A stretch of 63,877 bases of DNA from Saccharofermentans sp. (GTDB lineage: Bacteria; Bacillota; Clostridia; Saccharofermentanales; Saccharofermentanaceae). Of this stretch, positions 37,601-46,056 are shown one piece after another. The position numbers were made by a program, and so were the translations under genes. The stretch lies in assembly GCA_024683485.1 (NCBI GenBank), contig JAIKYD010000001.1:1-63877 (forward strand), written 5' to 3'. The notes beneath the pieces were generated by a model that made no database searches, was not told the origin of the DNA, and was given only the letters and a program-made list of their open reading frames with translations. Each line of letters starts with the position of its first letter. Within the stretch, counting starts at the first letter, position 1.

Positions 37601-38426
37601 GGCAGCTCCTGGCGTATTGAAGGGCGCCAAGCCGAAGGTAATCATTCCGGTATTCCCGGGCAATAACTGCGAGATCGATTCTGCAAGAGCATTCGAGAGA
37701 GCAGGAGCTGATGCCGAGATCTTTGTTGTAAGAAACAGAAATCAGAACGATATAAATGAATCATTCGCAGAACTCGCTGCAAAGATCCGTGAAGCAAACA
37801 TCATGATGATCCCGGGCGGCTTCTCAGCAGGTGACGAGCCTGAGGGTTCAGGTAAGTTCATCACAGCTTCCTTAAGAAACAGTGGAATCGCTGATGCAAT
37901 CTCTGATCTTCTCGACAACAGGGACGGTCTTGCACTCGGAATATGCAACGGCTTCCAGGCGCTGATCAAGTTAGGGCTCGTACCTTTCGGAAAGATATGC
38001 GACATGACACCTGACAGCCCGACGCTCACATTCAACAACATCGGCAGACATCAGAATAAATATGCAAGAACCAAGATCATGACAAACAACAGCCCATGGC
38101 TCTCACTTACAACACCAGGCGAGATCTATGATATTCCGCTCTCACACGGTGAAGGTAAATTCGTTGCATCTGAAGAACTTGTAAAGAAGCTCGCAGCTAA
38201 CGGCCAGATTGCCACATGCTATGTTGATCTTGACGGTAACTATGCATCCGATACACAGTTCAATGCCAACGGTTCTATCTGCGCTATCGAAGGTATCCTG
38301 AGTCCTGACGGACGTGTGCTCGGTAAGATGGGTCATACAGAAAGATATGAGTCAGACCTTACCAAGAACATTCCGGGCAATAAGTATCAAAAGATCTTTG
38401 AATCCGGAGTTGCTTACTTCCTGTGA
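34641..38426 (+). CDS. purL: Phosphoribosylformylglycinamidine synthase, single-chain with fused glutaminase
   Basis: 1261 aa. Converts FGAR, glutamine and ATP to FGAM in purine synthesis. The large single-chain form unites a PurS-like N-terminus, the linker, two AIRS-like ATP domains and a class I glutaminase. Landmarks: DTYWSDHCRHTTF (about 220-232), NETHNHPTEIEPFGGAATCLGG (about 329-350) and GGKDSMSG (about 787-794). Glutaminase: the nucleophile is Cys1102 in GICNGFQ, with His1169 and Glu1171 in SHGEGKF completing the triad. Length is close to that of the clostridial-type single-chain enzyme. AAGGAG lies before the ATG. No other pur gene is in the window, so it is detached from the usual cluster. 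Confidence 0.96.
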   Translation: MNENDVRRVLSEKKEGFNVEAGGILHDVKYDLNVSGIDRVRVINRYDVSGVTDDEYENAKTVVFSEPPVDILYDETVDLEDAAYVLIIESLPGQYDQRADSAAQCIQFMTAKERPIVKCARIIAFYGTVSDEEKDKIKSYLINPVEAREASAEKPATLVDKYDIPTKVDNVEGFLDMSDEDLEGLRKTMGLAMSFADIKFVQDFFKEQGRVPTVTEIRVLDTYWSDHCRHTTFLTNLTDIRFNGDDELTAEIRETYKEYLADREEVYGDRISKKPICLMDIATLAGKKLKKNGKLADLDESEEINACSIKIQIEVDGKPEDYIFMFKNETHNHPTEIEPFGGAATCLGGAIRDPLSGRSYVYQAMRVTGAGDPTVPVELTLKGKLSQKKLCRTAAAGYSSYGNQIGLATGLVDEVYHPGYVAKRMEIGAVVGAAPASNIVRERPQAGDIVVLLGGRTGRDGIGGATGSSKAHDTQSVVTCGSEVQKGNPPTERKLQRLFRDPEVTRLIIRCNDFGAGGVSVAIGELAAGLRINLDAVPKKYDGLDGTEIAISESQERMAVVVHPADLDKFMAAAAKENLEATVVAEVTEEPIMKMVWNGNTIVDLPRSFIDTNGATQYAEADCATHGEGAYLDEPANGFVSGDFTGSLKGVLNSLDGASRKGLIERFDSSIGAATVVWPYGGKMQNSPEEGMAAKIPLDHGTTHDCSVMAYGFDPYYTEWSPYAGAYHSVVESLLKLLAMGVDPLKARLTFQEYFERMTGSESWGKPLAALLGAYKAQLDYGTAAIGGKDSMSGTFNDIHVPPTLVSFAVGMTTTDKVITATLTGKGQKLYLIKCARDGKGSYKKDHVLRVIKAVKELLDRSEIKNAAVVRSAGVAARVAQMCFGNKLGFDFSDKLTENDLFSKTLGSIIVAIPADGNAVDKVEMAGGKFLGTTNDTGDFTFGGNTVSGKDAVEAYEGKLERIFPTVAKSAEMPFEIGVYTAGKAVKAAPGVLKGAKPKVIIPVFPGNNCEIDSARAFERAGADAEIFVVRNRNQNDINESFAELAAKIREANIMMIPGGFSAGDEPEGSGKFITASLRNSGIADAISDLLDNRDGLALGICNGFQALIKLGLVPFGKICDMTPDSPTLTFNNIGRHQNKYARTKIMTNNSPWLSLTTPGEIYDIPLSHGEGKFVASEELVKKLAANGQIATCYVDLDGNYASDTQFNANGSICAIEGILSPDGRVLGKMGHTERYESDLTKNIPGNKYQKIFESGVAYFL

Positions 38427-38428
38427 TA

Positions 38429-39244
38429 ATGAACAGAGAGACTGTAAAAGAAATAATGCAATCAGAAGGAATTCTGCCCCAGTCGAAGTTCGGGCAGAAT
38501 TTCCTTTGTGATGAGGATATTATTAAGTCGATAGTCGATCTCTGTGAGATAAAAAGTGAAGACCAAGTTCTTGAGATCGGTCCGGGATTGGGAAGCATCA
38601 CCTATCCGATATCAGAACTTACGGACAACTTCACTTGCGTTGAGATTGATAACGGACTTGCAGGATACTTAACGGAGAATCTGCAGGGTGTAAACATCAT
38701 CAACGATGATTTTATCAAGCATCATTTCGAAAACCCTGAGTGTTATAACGTTATCGTAAGCAACATACCTTACTATGTTATGACTGACATCATGAAAAAG
38801 CTCTTTGCCGAGTTTAATAAAGCAGGGAGGATGGTTTTCATGGTTGAGGATGATGCAATTGCAAGGATCGACTGCAAGCCAAACACCAAGCAATACGGGC
38901 CTTTGGCGATATTATGCGCGTTGTACGGTTCATATAATTATGAGTTCAAGGTTCCTTATACTGCTTTTGTTCCTCAGCCCAGAACGACATCAGCGGTAAT
39001 CAGTTTTACCAGAGAAGGATCAGCAGATATATTGAATCCGGACTTCGTTAAATTTTTGAATAACTGTTTTGCAATGCGAAGAAAACTGTTAAAGAAGAAT
39101 CTTTCTTCGATTGCAAAACCTGAAGTTATTGATGAGGTCTTCAGAGAGTTAAGCATATCTGATACTTCACGTGCCGAAGAACTTGAACCATATCAGTTTG
39201 CATCACTCTATAAATGTATAATCAATAATTCAAAACAAATATAG
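38429..39244 (+). CDS. rsmA: 16S rRNA dimethyladenosine transferase (KsgA/RsmA)
   Basis: 271 aa from the ATG at 38429; a GTG at 38423 overlaps the purL stop and neither has a clear ribosome site, so coupling is likely. Dimethylates two adjacent adenosines in helix 45 of 16S rRNA. QNFLCDEDII (27-36) is the family start, the SAM site is VLEIGPGLGSITYPI (about 47-61), and the catalytic NxPY loop is SNIPYYV (about 110-116). The C-terminal helical domain contains FAMRRKLLKKNL, which binds rRNA. Confidence 0.95.
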   Translation: MNRETVKEIMQSEGILPQSKFGQNFLCDEDIIKSIVDLCEIKSEDQVLEIGPGLGSITYPISELTDNFTCVEIDNGLAGYLTENLQGVNIINDDFIKHHFENPECYNVIVSNIPYYVMTDIMKKLFAEFNKAGRMVFMVEDDAIARIDCKPNTKQYGPLAILCALYGSYNYEFKVPYTAFVPQPRTTSAVISFTREGSADILNPDFVKFLNNCFAMRRKLLKKNLSSIAKPEVIDEVFRELSISDTSRAEELEPYQFASLYKCIINNSKQI

Positions 39245-39253
39245 TGATATAAT
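39245..39253 (+). promoter_or_regulatory. Extended -10 promoter before zapA
   Basis: TG-A-TATAAT, perfect extended -10, 34 bases before the zapA ATG and directly after the rsmA stop. No good -35. Confidence 0.6.
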
Positions 39254-39286
39254 TAAATATCTTCTAATTATGGGGAGGTCTTTTTT

Positions 39287-39868
39287 ATGAGAAAATCCAA
39301 TGCCGGGCTTCTTGGCAAATATTCTGACGGCTCTTACAAGCGTAAAGGCAAGGGGTCAAAGGATGCACCGGCTATTGTCGAATATAAGCAGCTGTATAAA
39401 GGCGAGATCAAAGCAAAGACCGTCACTGAAAAGAAACTCATGACATTAGAAGATAAGATCAAAGCCCGTTCCCAGGCCAAGGAAGAAGAGAAAAGCTCAA
39501 AAGAGCAGAGCGCACAGATTACTATTGGCGGTGTTCAATACCTTGTCAGGAGCGATGATGTCGGTTATGACCGTATCAAAAGAGTAGGTGAACTGGCTGA
39601 TGAGATCTATCAGGATACAAAAGCAAACAATCCTTATATAGCTACAAATAAGACAGCTATAATGTCACTTTTCGAGGCATGCGACCAGCTCATAACATTG
39701 AGGGCAGAGAACAATGCGCTTAAGACGGAGCTGACTTACTACAGAGCTAAAGCCACTGAGTATGCCGAAGAGAGGAGAGCTGATATAAAGCCAACTCCTA
39801 TGGAAGAACTTGCCAACAAAGTGAATTCAGGATTATTCGAACATTTGAAGAAGAGTGATGATAAATAA
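39287..39868 (+). CDS. zapA: Cell division protein ZapA with a basic N-terminal extension
   Basis: 193 aa, about twice the length of usual ZapA (about 90-110 aa). The ZapA domain starts near residue 79 with QITIGGVQYLVRSDD and continues through ELADEIYQDTKANN to NKTAIMSLFEACDQLITLRAENNALKTEL-type heptads, a coiled coil that dimerises. The first 75 residues are Lys-rich and low in hydrophobics, and not part of the family fold. ZapA binds and bundles FtsZ at midcell. TGGGGAGG precedes the ATG. The U32 gene overlaps its end by 11 bases. Confidence 0.88.
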   Translation: MRKSNAGLLGKYSDGSYKRKGKGSKDAPAIVEYKQLYKGEIKAKTVTEKKLMTLEDKIKARSQAKEEEKSSKEQSAQITIGGVQYLVRSDDVGYDRIKRVGELADEIYQDTKANNPYIATNKTAIMSLFEACDQLITLRAENNALKTELTYYRAKATEYAEERRADIKPTPMEELANKVNSGLFEHLKKSDDK

Positions 39869-42248
39869 CCGAATTGAACTTCTGGCTCCGTGCGGCAATC
39901 TGGAGATACTGAAGGTTGCTGTTGACAGTGGAGCTGATTCCGTATATCTCGGACTTAAAGAATATTCCGCAAGAGCAGGAGCGGAGAATTTTACGCTTGA
40001 TGAGCTGGAGGAGGGCGTGGATTATGCGCATGCAAGATCCGCTAAAGTCTTCCTTGCTGTCAACACGTTGATGAGCGATTCAGAATTCGAGCTTTTCTAT
40101 CCTACAATTGCAGAAGCTGTAAATATCGGTGTTGACGGACTGATCATTCAGGACCTCGCAGTGCTTGCCAAGCTCGCATCAGATTTCACTGACGTCACGA
40201 TAAACTGCAGCACCCAGATGAATGTCTATTCTGCTGATGAGTTTAAAAAACTTGCAGAACTTGGTGCTGACCGTGTTGTTCTTCCAAGGGAGCTGTCTTG
40301 TGATGAGATAGAGACAAGAACCAAGATCGCATCCGGATATGGTATAGAGACAGAAGTATTTGCCCACGGTGCAGTATGTGTGTGCGCTTCCGGACTCTGC
40401 TTGTTCTCAGCTATGAACAGGAGCGGCACAAGATCTGGCAATAGAGGTTCCTGTGCCCAACCGTGCAGGGAAGAATATGTTCTCTATAATGATGGGCTTA
40501 AGCTTAGAGAAGGCCATCTCCTTTCACCAAAGGACAGGGATGTTTCAGAGTATTTGGAGCGTCTAATCAAAAGCGGTGTTAAGAGTCTTAAGATAGAAGG
40601 CCGTATGCGTGATGCCAACTATGTAAGATCTGCTGTATATTGCTACCGCAGGATGATAGACGCGTATTATGAAGGAAACCTCAATAAAGATCTTATAAAA
40701 GAGATCAAATACGATCTTCTGGTCAACTTTAACAGGGGAGGGGCTTTTACTTCCCAGTATCTCAGCGGGAGTAAGGACGACCATCTGTTATCGGGTGAAT
40801 ATCCGGGCAAGTATGGTGTAAGGATCGGCCGCATAAGCCGTTTGGATGCCGTCAAAGGTCTTGTTTCTGTAGGAATAAAGAACGGAGCCATGGAGCCTGA
40901 CAAAGGCGATTTCCTGTCGATAAGAGACAATTCACGCGAGATCTGTTCTTTCCCTGTCGGTAAAACAAATACCGGTCTTAACGGACTTGATATCAAAGGC
41001 CTTCATCCGGATATGATAAGGAAGCTTAAGCCAGGCTATGAAGTCTTCCTGATGAATCACGAACTTGATATTCAAAGAAAAGATCTTAGAAGAACGCCTG
41101 TAAGGATCATTCTAAATAACTCCGGTGCGGAATTAACTGCAAAAGCAATTGCTGACGGCGGAATTGCAGACGGGATCTTTGCTGAATCCAGGATCACACT
41201 TCCTGATGATTATGAAGGTAAAGCTCTTGATAAAGAGAGGATCACTGAACAGATTTCCAAGACTCTGGACACACCATTTAAAGTGATTTCAGTTGATTTT
41301 GAAGGTTCAGATGAATTCTATTGTCCTGTAAGCGTTATCAATTCATTGCGCCGTGATCTGCTGATGGTTCTAGAAGTAAATGTCGTCAATTCCTTTAAGA
41401 GAAACTATGGAACCGACCATGTTGACGATTCTGAATTCTTTGGCGGGCAGCCCGAAAAGCAGGGCACTATAAAGAATATGTATTCCTATCCGGTGTTAAG
41501 ACTAAATGAGGAAATACTGGAGGAAGGTGCTGATATATATGCTTTCAGCATCTACGATCTTGCTGATCCTGAAATATACAGAATTGCAGTTGATTTTGTC
41601 AGGGATCAGGGCGCCGAACTCGTTCTAAGTCTGCCGGATTTCCATCACGATAAACTGAATAAGATAATTGATTATGTAATATCTCTGCTCAAGTCTGATC
41701 TCGGAGATGCCTTTACTGCAGTTTATTCCTCAAGGATATTTACCGACCGTAAATTCCTTAAAGACGGATTGAATCTTTATGCTTCAGCGGGAGCTAATCT
41801 CTACAGCAGCAGATCTTTATCACATGCTTTTAATCTTGCCGAGGCTGTTATGCCGTCTTATGAGCTGAGTGCGGATGATCTTCTGCAGTACTTAAGAGAT
41901 CTTACAGAGACCTTTGATATAAGCGAAAAGAGCACGAAGATTATTGTCCATTCGGACGGATTGATACCATGGATGCAGTCAGATTTCTGCTGCTGCGGAA
42001 GGAATCAGAGACCTTGTTCTTTCTGCAGGGGAAATGCTGTTTTCGATATGAGACCTAAACGTGAGACTGATGGTGCATTACTCAAAGTCATTCCGCACCC
42101 TCTGGATTGTTCCTGCTCGATCTATGGAAGAGCTAAGAACCCTGTAGATGGATCATATGCAGAAGCAATTGCAGATATGGGCTTTGATGTAATTTGCAAT
42201 TATACGATACTCCCCGGAGGAAAGACTGATGATAGATATACAGATTGA
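39858..42248 (+). CDS. U32 family peptidase-like protein (RlhA/TrhP-type RNA hydroxylation family, DUF3656)
   Basis: 796 aa from the ATG at 39858 (GTG at 39855 possible). The U32 domain occupies about 1-330, starting IELLAPCGNLEILKVA, with the conserved cysteines C174, C181, C199 and C203 around RSGNRGSCAQPCR that in relatives hold an iron-sulfur cluster. The long C-terminal part (about 390-796) fits the DUF3656-type extension of RlhA, which hydroxylates 23S rRNA. A further Cys-rich knot follows at C711, C712, C713, C720 and C723, plus a CSC motif near 754. The older collagenase label is unlikely to apply. Overlaps zapA and dut. Confidence 0.87.
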   Translation: MINNRIELLAPCGNLEILKVAVDSGADSVYLGLKEYSARAGAENFTLDELEEGVDYAHARSAKVFLAVNTLMSDSEFELFYPTIAEAVNIGVDGLIIQDLAVLAKLASDFTDVTINCSTQMNVYSADEFKKLAELGADRVVLPRELSCDEIETRTKIASGYGIETEVFAHGAVCVCASGLCLFSAMNRSGTRSGNRGSCAQPCREEYVLYNDGLKLREGHLLSPKDRDVSEYLERLIKSGVKSLKIEGRMRDANYVRSAVYCYRRMIDAYYEGNLNKDLIKEIKYDLLVNFNRGGAFTSQYLSGSKDDHLLSGEYPGKYGVRIGRISRLDAVKGLVSVGIKNGAMEPDKGDFLSIRDNSREICSFPVGKTNTGLNGLDIKGLHPDMIRKLKPGYEVFLMNHELDIQRKDLRRTPVRIILNNSGAELTAKAIADGGIADGIFAESRITLPDDYEGKALDKERITEQISKTLDTPFKVISVDFEGSDEFYCPVSVINSLRRDLLMVLEVNVVNSFKRNYGTDHVDDSEFFGGQPEKQGTIKNMYSYPVLRLNEEILEEGADIYAFSIYDLADPEIYRIAVDFVRDQGAELVLSLPDFHHDKLNKIIDYVISLLKSDLGDAFTAVYSSRIFTDRKFLKDGLNLYASAGANLYSSRSLSHAFNLAEAVMPSYELSADDLLQYLRDLTETFDISEKSTKIIVHSDGLIPWMQSDFCCCGRNQRPCSFCRGNAVFDMRPKRETDGALLKVIPHPLDCSCSIYGRAKNPVDGSYAEAIADMGFDVICNYTILPGGKTDDRYTD

Positions 42249-42723
42249 GAAGTGCAGGGAAGATGCCAAGCTTCCTGCTTATGCCCATGACGGTGATGCC
42301 GGCATGGATCTTTATGCGGCTGAAGAAGTTATAATTGAACCTGGCCAATCGGCATTGGTCCCTGTAGGAATAAAACTTGCCATTCCTTATGGATATGAAG
42401 TTCAGATAAGACCCAGGAGCGGTGTGTCGCTTAAGACTCCTTTGCGGATCCCCAATTCTCCGGGAACAATCGATTGCGGTTACAGGGATGAGGTTAATGT
42501 TATCGTCTATAATGCATCGATCATGCAGGAGAAAGATGTAAAAGAAATTCTTACGCTCGATCAGAAGGGGTGTGTACACGGAACTTATAAGATCCGCAAA
42601 GGTGACCGTATAGCTCAGATGGTCGTTGCTAAAGTTGAATACTGCAATTTTATTGAGATTGATAACGTTAAAGCTATCGGTGAAGACAGGGGAGGCGGCT
42701 TCGGTTCAAGCGGAGTTAATTGA
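42229..42723 (+). CDS. dut: dUTP diphosphatase
   Basis: 164 aa, trimeric all-beta dUTPase. All five motifs are visible: DAGMDLYA (about 24-31), RPRSGVS (about 64-70), GTIDCGYRDE (about 83-92, with the catalytic Asp), GDRIAQMVV (about 125-133) and the C-terminal arm RGGGFGSSG. Hydrolyses dUTP to dUMP, keeping uracil out of DNA and feeding dTMP synthesis. An insert of about 12 residues between motifs 3 and 4 makes it slightly longer than many. Its start overlaps the U32 gene by 20 bases, after CCCGGAGGAA. Confidence 0.95.
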   Translation: MIDIQIEKCREDAKLPAYAHDGDAGMDLYAAEEVIIEPGQSALVPVGIKLAIPYGYEVQIRPRSGVSLKTPLRIPNSPGTIDCGYRDEVNVIVYNASIMQEKDVKEILTLDQKGCVHGTYKIRKGDRIAQMVVAKVEYCNFIEIDNVKAIGEDRGGGFGSSGVN

Positions 42724-42749
42724 CCGCAGTTAGCTGTCGGAGTTGATCA

Positions 42750-43781
42750 ATGAACAGAGGATTTGTCAGTTTCAGCGGTAATGCCTCGAGGCGCAGAAAC
42801 CCTTTCGTAATGAGACTTGCCCTGGTCTTAAGCTTTATTGCGCTCGTTGTTATATCATTTATTGCACTTACGGTTTTCTCTTCAAACAGATTGATGAATA
42901 TAAACCGTAATGAAGTTAATAACGTTCCTTCGAATATCCTTCCTTCGTACAGCACTACGAGTTTCCAGTCTGCTGACGGGCAGACATCTCTTCAGGGTTG
43001 GTTCTTTAAGACAAAGAATCCGATATCAACAATAATCGTAGTTCATGATGCCGGATCAAACAGGCTTCCGTTCGGCGTCGAAATGATCGATATGATCGAA
43101 GGGTGGCTGGATGAAGGCTACAATGTGTTTCTTTTCGATCAGAGAAACTCGGGAACATCAGGCGGTGATATATGCACTTACGGTTATCTCGAATGGCAGG
43201 ACGTGCTTGGCGCCATTGCAATAGTCAGGCAGATATCTGTTACCACTAATGTTATTCTTTTCGGAATAGGCACAGGCTGCACATCTTCTATACTGGCTTA
43301 TACAAATCTTCCGCCTGAGGGAGCCGGCGAGAACATCCTGTCGCAGTACAGTCAGGATATCCGTAACCTGGGCTTTGACAAATCTTATGTAATCGGCATG
43401 ATCCTTGATTCTCCTGCAAAAGAATCTGATGACTATATCAGACCGGAAGTCGTTCAGAGCGAACCATTAGGATTTCTGACGCAATATTCCGTTCCATATG
43501 CAATCAGGGTATCTGCGGGGAGCGATAATATTAGTCTCGCCGTTGAGATCGCAAGGCTTCCGATTCCTGTCCTTATACTCTATGGCGGACATGATACTTT
43601 CGTCGGAGCGGATAAGATAGACCAGATAATCACCGAACGCAACAGGCTTAACTCAAGTATCACAAGAAGTGTTATGGTTTCAGGTGCAGGTTATCTTGAG
43701 GAGTACGGAATAAACAAGAATCTATATATCGATACAGTTAATAATTTCCTCAACTCGTACTATATGACGGATGATAAATGA
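42750..43781 (+). CDS. Membrane-anchored alpha/beta hydrolase fold protein, catalytic Ser and His missing
   Basis: 343 aa. Basic N-terminus, one transmembrane helix at about 21-45, then an extracellular alpha/beta hydrolase fold. The oxyanion segment VVHDAGSNR (98-106), FDQRNSGTSGG (129-139) and the acid strand ILYGGHD (Asp282) align well with the two other hydrolases in this window. At the nucleophile elbow, where the others read GHSWGG or GESMGS, this protein reads GIGTGC, with Gly174 in place of Ser. Where they have GKGH or GAGH it reads GAGY, with Tyr315 in place of His. It is therefore probably a non-enzymatic relative. It sits between dut and tsaD; the tsaD start follows its stop at once. 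Confidence 0.85.
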   Translation: MNRGFVSFSGNASRRRNPFVMRLALVLSFIALVVISFIALTVFSSNRLMNINRNEVNNVPSNILPSYSTTSFQSADGQTSLQGWFFKTKNPISTIIVVHDAGSNRLPFGVEMIDMIEGWLDEGYNVFLFDQRNSGTSGGDICTYGYLEWQDVLGAIAIVRQISVTTNVILFGIGTGCTSSILAYTNLPPEGAGENILSQYSQDIRNLGFDKSYVIGMILDSPAKESDDYIRPEVVQSEPLGFLTQYSVPYAIRVSAGSDNISLAVEIARLPIPVLILYGGHDTFVGADKIDQIITERNRLNSSITRSVMVSGAGYLEEYGINKNLYIDTVNNFLNSYYMTDDK

Positions 43782-43782
43782 T

Positions 43783-44799
43783 ATGAATAACGGGAAAGAC
43801 ATTCTGATATTAGGAATTGAGAGTTCATGTGATGAGACCGCTGCTTCAGTGGTCAGGAACGGACGTGTTATCCTGAGCAACATCATTGCTTCGCAGGCCG
43901 ATTTCCACGAAGAATACGGCGGAGTCGTTCCTGAACTTGCTTCAAGAATGCACGTTGATGCCGTTTATCCCACAGTTCAGAAGGCTCTGTCTGAAGCAGG
44001 CGTTACACTTAATGATATTGATGCTGTTGCTGTTACCTATGGTCCGGGGCTTGTCGGAGCCTTGCTGGTCGGACTCTCGTGTGCCAAAGGTCTTTGTGAG
44101 GTCTCCGGAAAGCCGCTTGTCGGTGTTAATCATCTGAAAGGTCATATAGCTGCGAATTATCTGTGCTTTGAAGACTTGGAACCGCCATTTCTTTGTTTAT
44201 GTGTAAGTGGTGGCAATTCCATGATCGTCCGTGTTGACGGCTACACTGATATGACAGTGCTAGGACGTACCAGAGATGATGCAGCAGGGGAGGCCATTGA
44301 CAAGATTGCCCGTGTTATCGGTCTCGGTTATCCCGGAGGTCCGAAAATGGACAAGGCAGGGCAGGGTGGAGACACTACCAGATATGAGTTCTCGAGAACA
44401 CATATGGGAGATACTTTGGACTTCTCTTTTTCGGGACTTAAGACATCAGCACTGAATCTGATAAACGGACTTAGACAAAAAGGTGAGGAGATCGATATCA
44501 GGGATTTCACAGCTTCATATCAGCAGGCTATAGCTGAAGCTCTGCTAAAGAATACGATGACGGCATGTAAACAAACAGGAATAAAGAAGCTATGTCTGGC
44601 AGGCGGTGTCTCAGCAAACTCTTTCTTAAGGGCTGCTTTCGACAAAGAAGCAAAGGCTAAAAAGATAAGATTGTACTATCCAGAGCTTAAATACTGCACT
44701 GATAACGCTGCAATGATTGCATCCTGCGGTTACTACGAATTCATAAACGGCAAGGTTGATACGCTGGATCTTAACGCTTATCCGTCTCTCCAAATGTAG
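43783..44799 (+). CDS. tsaD: tRNA threonylcarbamoyladenosine synthase subunit TsaD
   Basis: 338 aa from the ATG at 43783; an ATG at 43771 overlaps the previous stop. With TsaB, TsaE and TsaC it makes t6A37 of ANN-decoding tRNAs. The ASKHA-fold signature GIESSCDETAASV (11-23) opens the protein. Metal-binding His117 and His121 lie in NHLKGH, LCLCVSGGNS (about 137-146) forms the phosphate loop, and GLGYPGGPKMD plus CLAGGVSAN follow. All hallmark residues are present. tsaB and tsaE are not adjacent here. Confidence 0.96.
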   Translation: MNNGKDILILGIESSCDETAASVVRNGRVILSNIIASQADFHEEYGGVVPELASRMHVDAVYPTVQKALSEAGVTLNDIDAVAVTYGPGLVGALLVGLSCAKGLCEVSGKPLVGVNHLKGHIAANYLCFEDLEPPFLCLCVSGGNSMIVRVDGYTDMTVLGRTRDDAAGEAIDKIARVIGLGYPGGPKMDKAGQGGDTTRYEFSRTHMGDTLDFSFSGLKTSALNLINGLRQKGEEIDIRDFTASYQQAIAEALLKNTMTACKQTGIKKLCLAGGVSANSFLRAAFDKEAKAKKIRLYYPELKYCTDNAAMIASCGYYEFINGKVDTLDLNAYPSLQM

Positions 44800-44853
44800 G
44801 CCGTTTTCTGCATAAAGTTGCAAAAACTGCTTTTGACTATAAAATATAGAGCT

Positions 44854-45327
44854 ATGGCAATTAAAAAAGGTATCAAGATAATAGCTGAGAACAGGAAAGC
44901 CTATCACGATTATTTTATCGAAGAGAGGTTTGAGGCAGGTGTGGCCTTATCCGGAACTGAGGTAAAGAGCCTCAGGGCAGGGAAGGTCAACCTCAAGGAT
45001 TCATATGTTCAGGTAAAAGACGGTGAGATCTGGCTGATCGGCGTACATATCAGTCCATATGAGAACGGTAACCGCTTCAATCTTGATCCCGAGCGTACCA
45101 GAAAGCTCCTGATGCACAAAAAAGAGATCATCCGTCTGTATTCGGTCACAAAACAGGACGGACTTACACTGGTTCCGACAAAATGTTACTTTAAAGACAG
45201 TAAAGTTAAGTTTGAGATCGGTCTTGCCAGAGGTAAGAAAGATTATGACAAGCGTGAAGTAATGGCAAAAAAGGAAGCTGCACGTGACATTGACCGTGCA
45301 ATGAAAAACGCTAAGAAATACTCATAA
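44854..45327 (+). CDS. smpB: tmRNA-binding protein SmpB
   Basis: 157 aa from the ATG at 44854; an upstream in-frame start at 44818 adds a poorly conserved leader. Binds tmRNA and rescues stalled ribosomes. [42 protein letters not shown], the [11 protein letters not shown] strand and the basic tail [13 protein letters not shown] are typical. Only a weak GAG lies before the ATG. A TTGCAA (44818-44823) and TAAAAT (44840-44845) pair with a 16-base spacer would start transcription almost at the ATG. No ssrA gene is found nearby, although it often is. Confidence 0.95.
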   Translation: MAIKKGIKIIAENRKAYHDYFIEERFEAGVALSGTEVKSLRAGKVNLKDSYVQVKDGEIWLIGVHISPYENGNRFNLDPERTRKLLMHKKEIIRLYSVTKQDGLTLVPTKCYFKDSKVKFEIGLARGKKDYDKREVMAKKEAARDIDRAMKNAKKYS

Positions 45328-45380
45328 TATTGAGGTTTTGATATATAATCTATAAAACTGAAAAATCGGCAGGGAAGATA

Positions 45381-45938
45381 ATGGTTTCATTCGGACTTAA
45401 AGAAAGAGCACACGAGAAGGAAATATCGTTAAGGTTCCTATTCTTAGCCATCTTTTTCTGGATCCTGACATTAACCTGGATCGCAGTAATATTCCATTTC
45501 TCAAACCAGAATGCAGGTGAGTCCTCTGACCTGTCCCATGTCGTACTTAAACTTATAAACGAATTATTTAACACTAATATTCAGGACGATACTCTGTTAA
45601 GAAAAGTTGCACATGCTTCCGAGTTTGCCCTGCTGACTATCATTTCCTATCTTGCACTCTCCTCTACTAATAAAATATCAAATAAGACATCATATGCCGA
45701 AAGCCCGGTCAAGCTTATGAGATCTGATAATGAGATGAATATCATATTTACATTATGGTTCTCTATCACAAATTCTATCTTCGATGAATATCATCAGCTT
45801 TTCGTTCCCGGACGTGACGGACGTATAATCGATGTTCTGATCGATCTAATCGGAATCATTGTTGTTCTAATTATCATAAGACTTGGATTTACTATCTATC
45901 TCAAGACCAAAGGACGCACTGAAGTCGTATACACATAA
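45381..45938 (+). CDS. VanZ family membrane protein
   Basis: 185 aa. Helices at about 20-42, 73-92 (around ALLTIISYLAL), 115-132 and 153-174. The family motif is complete: DEYHQLFVPGRDGRIIDVLID (about 135-155, acidic DE..Q, then PGR and D). VanZ of enterococci gives low-level teicoplanin resistance by an unknown mechanism; most chromosomal homologues have no proven role. AGGGAAG lies eight bases before the ATG. The C-terminus is cytoplasmic and basic. Last gene of this plus-strand block. Confidence 0.87.
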   Translation: MVSFGLKERAHEKEISLRFLFLAIFFWILTLTWIAVIFHFSNQNAGESSDLSHVVLKLINELFNTNIQDDTLLRKVAHASEFALLTIISYLALSSTNKISNKTSYAESPVKLMRSDNEMNIIFTLWFSITNSIFDEYHQLFVPGRDGRIIDVLIDLIGIIVVLIIIRLGFTIYLKTKGRTEVVYT

Positions 45939-46015
45939 TCCGGTTTTCAGATTATCTTTCAAGCTCGGTTTTATAAAGAAGAGCACTCCATAAGAAGAGG
46001 TATCACCATAATCGA

Positions 46016-46041
46016 TGGATTCACTATCATCCACTTTTTTT
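46016..46041 (+). terminator. Possible weak terminator after the VanZ gene
   Basis: TGGAT (46016-46020) pairs with ATCCA (46029-46033), followed by CTTTTTTT. Only a 5-bp stem, but the T-run and place after the last plus-strand gene fit. The rest of the gap 45939-46151 holds the small start module described next. Confidence 0.4.
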
Positions 46042-46056
46042 ATATTTCTAATTCGG

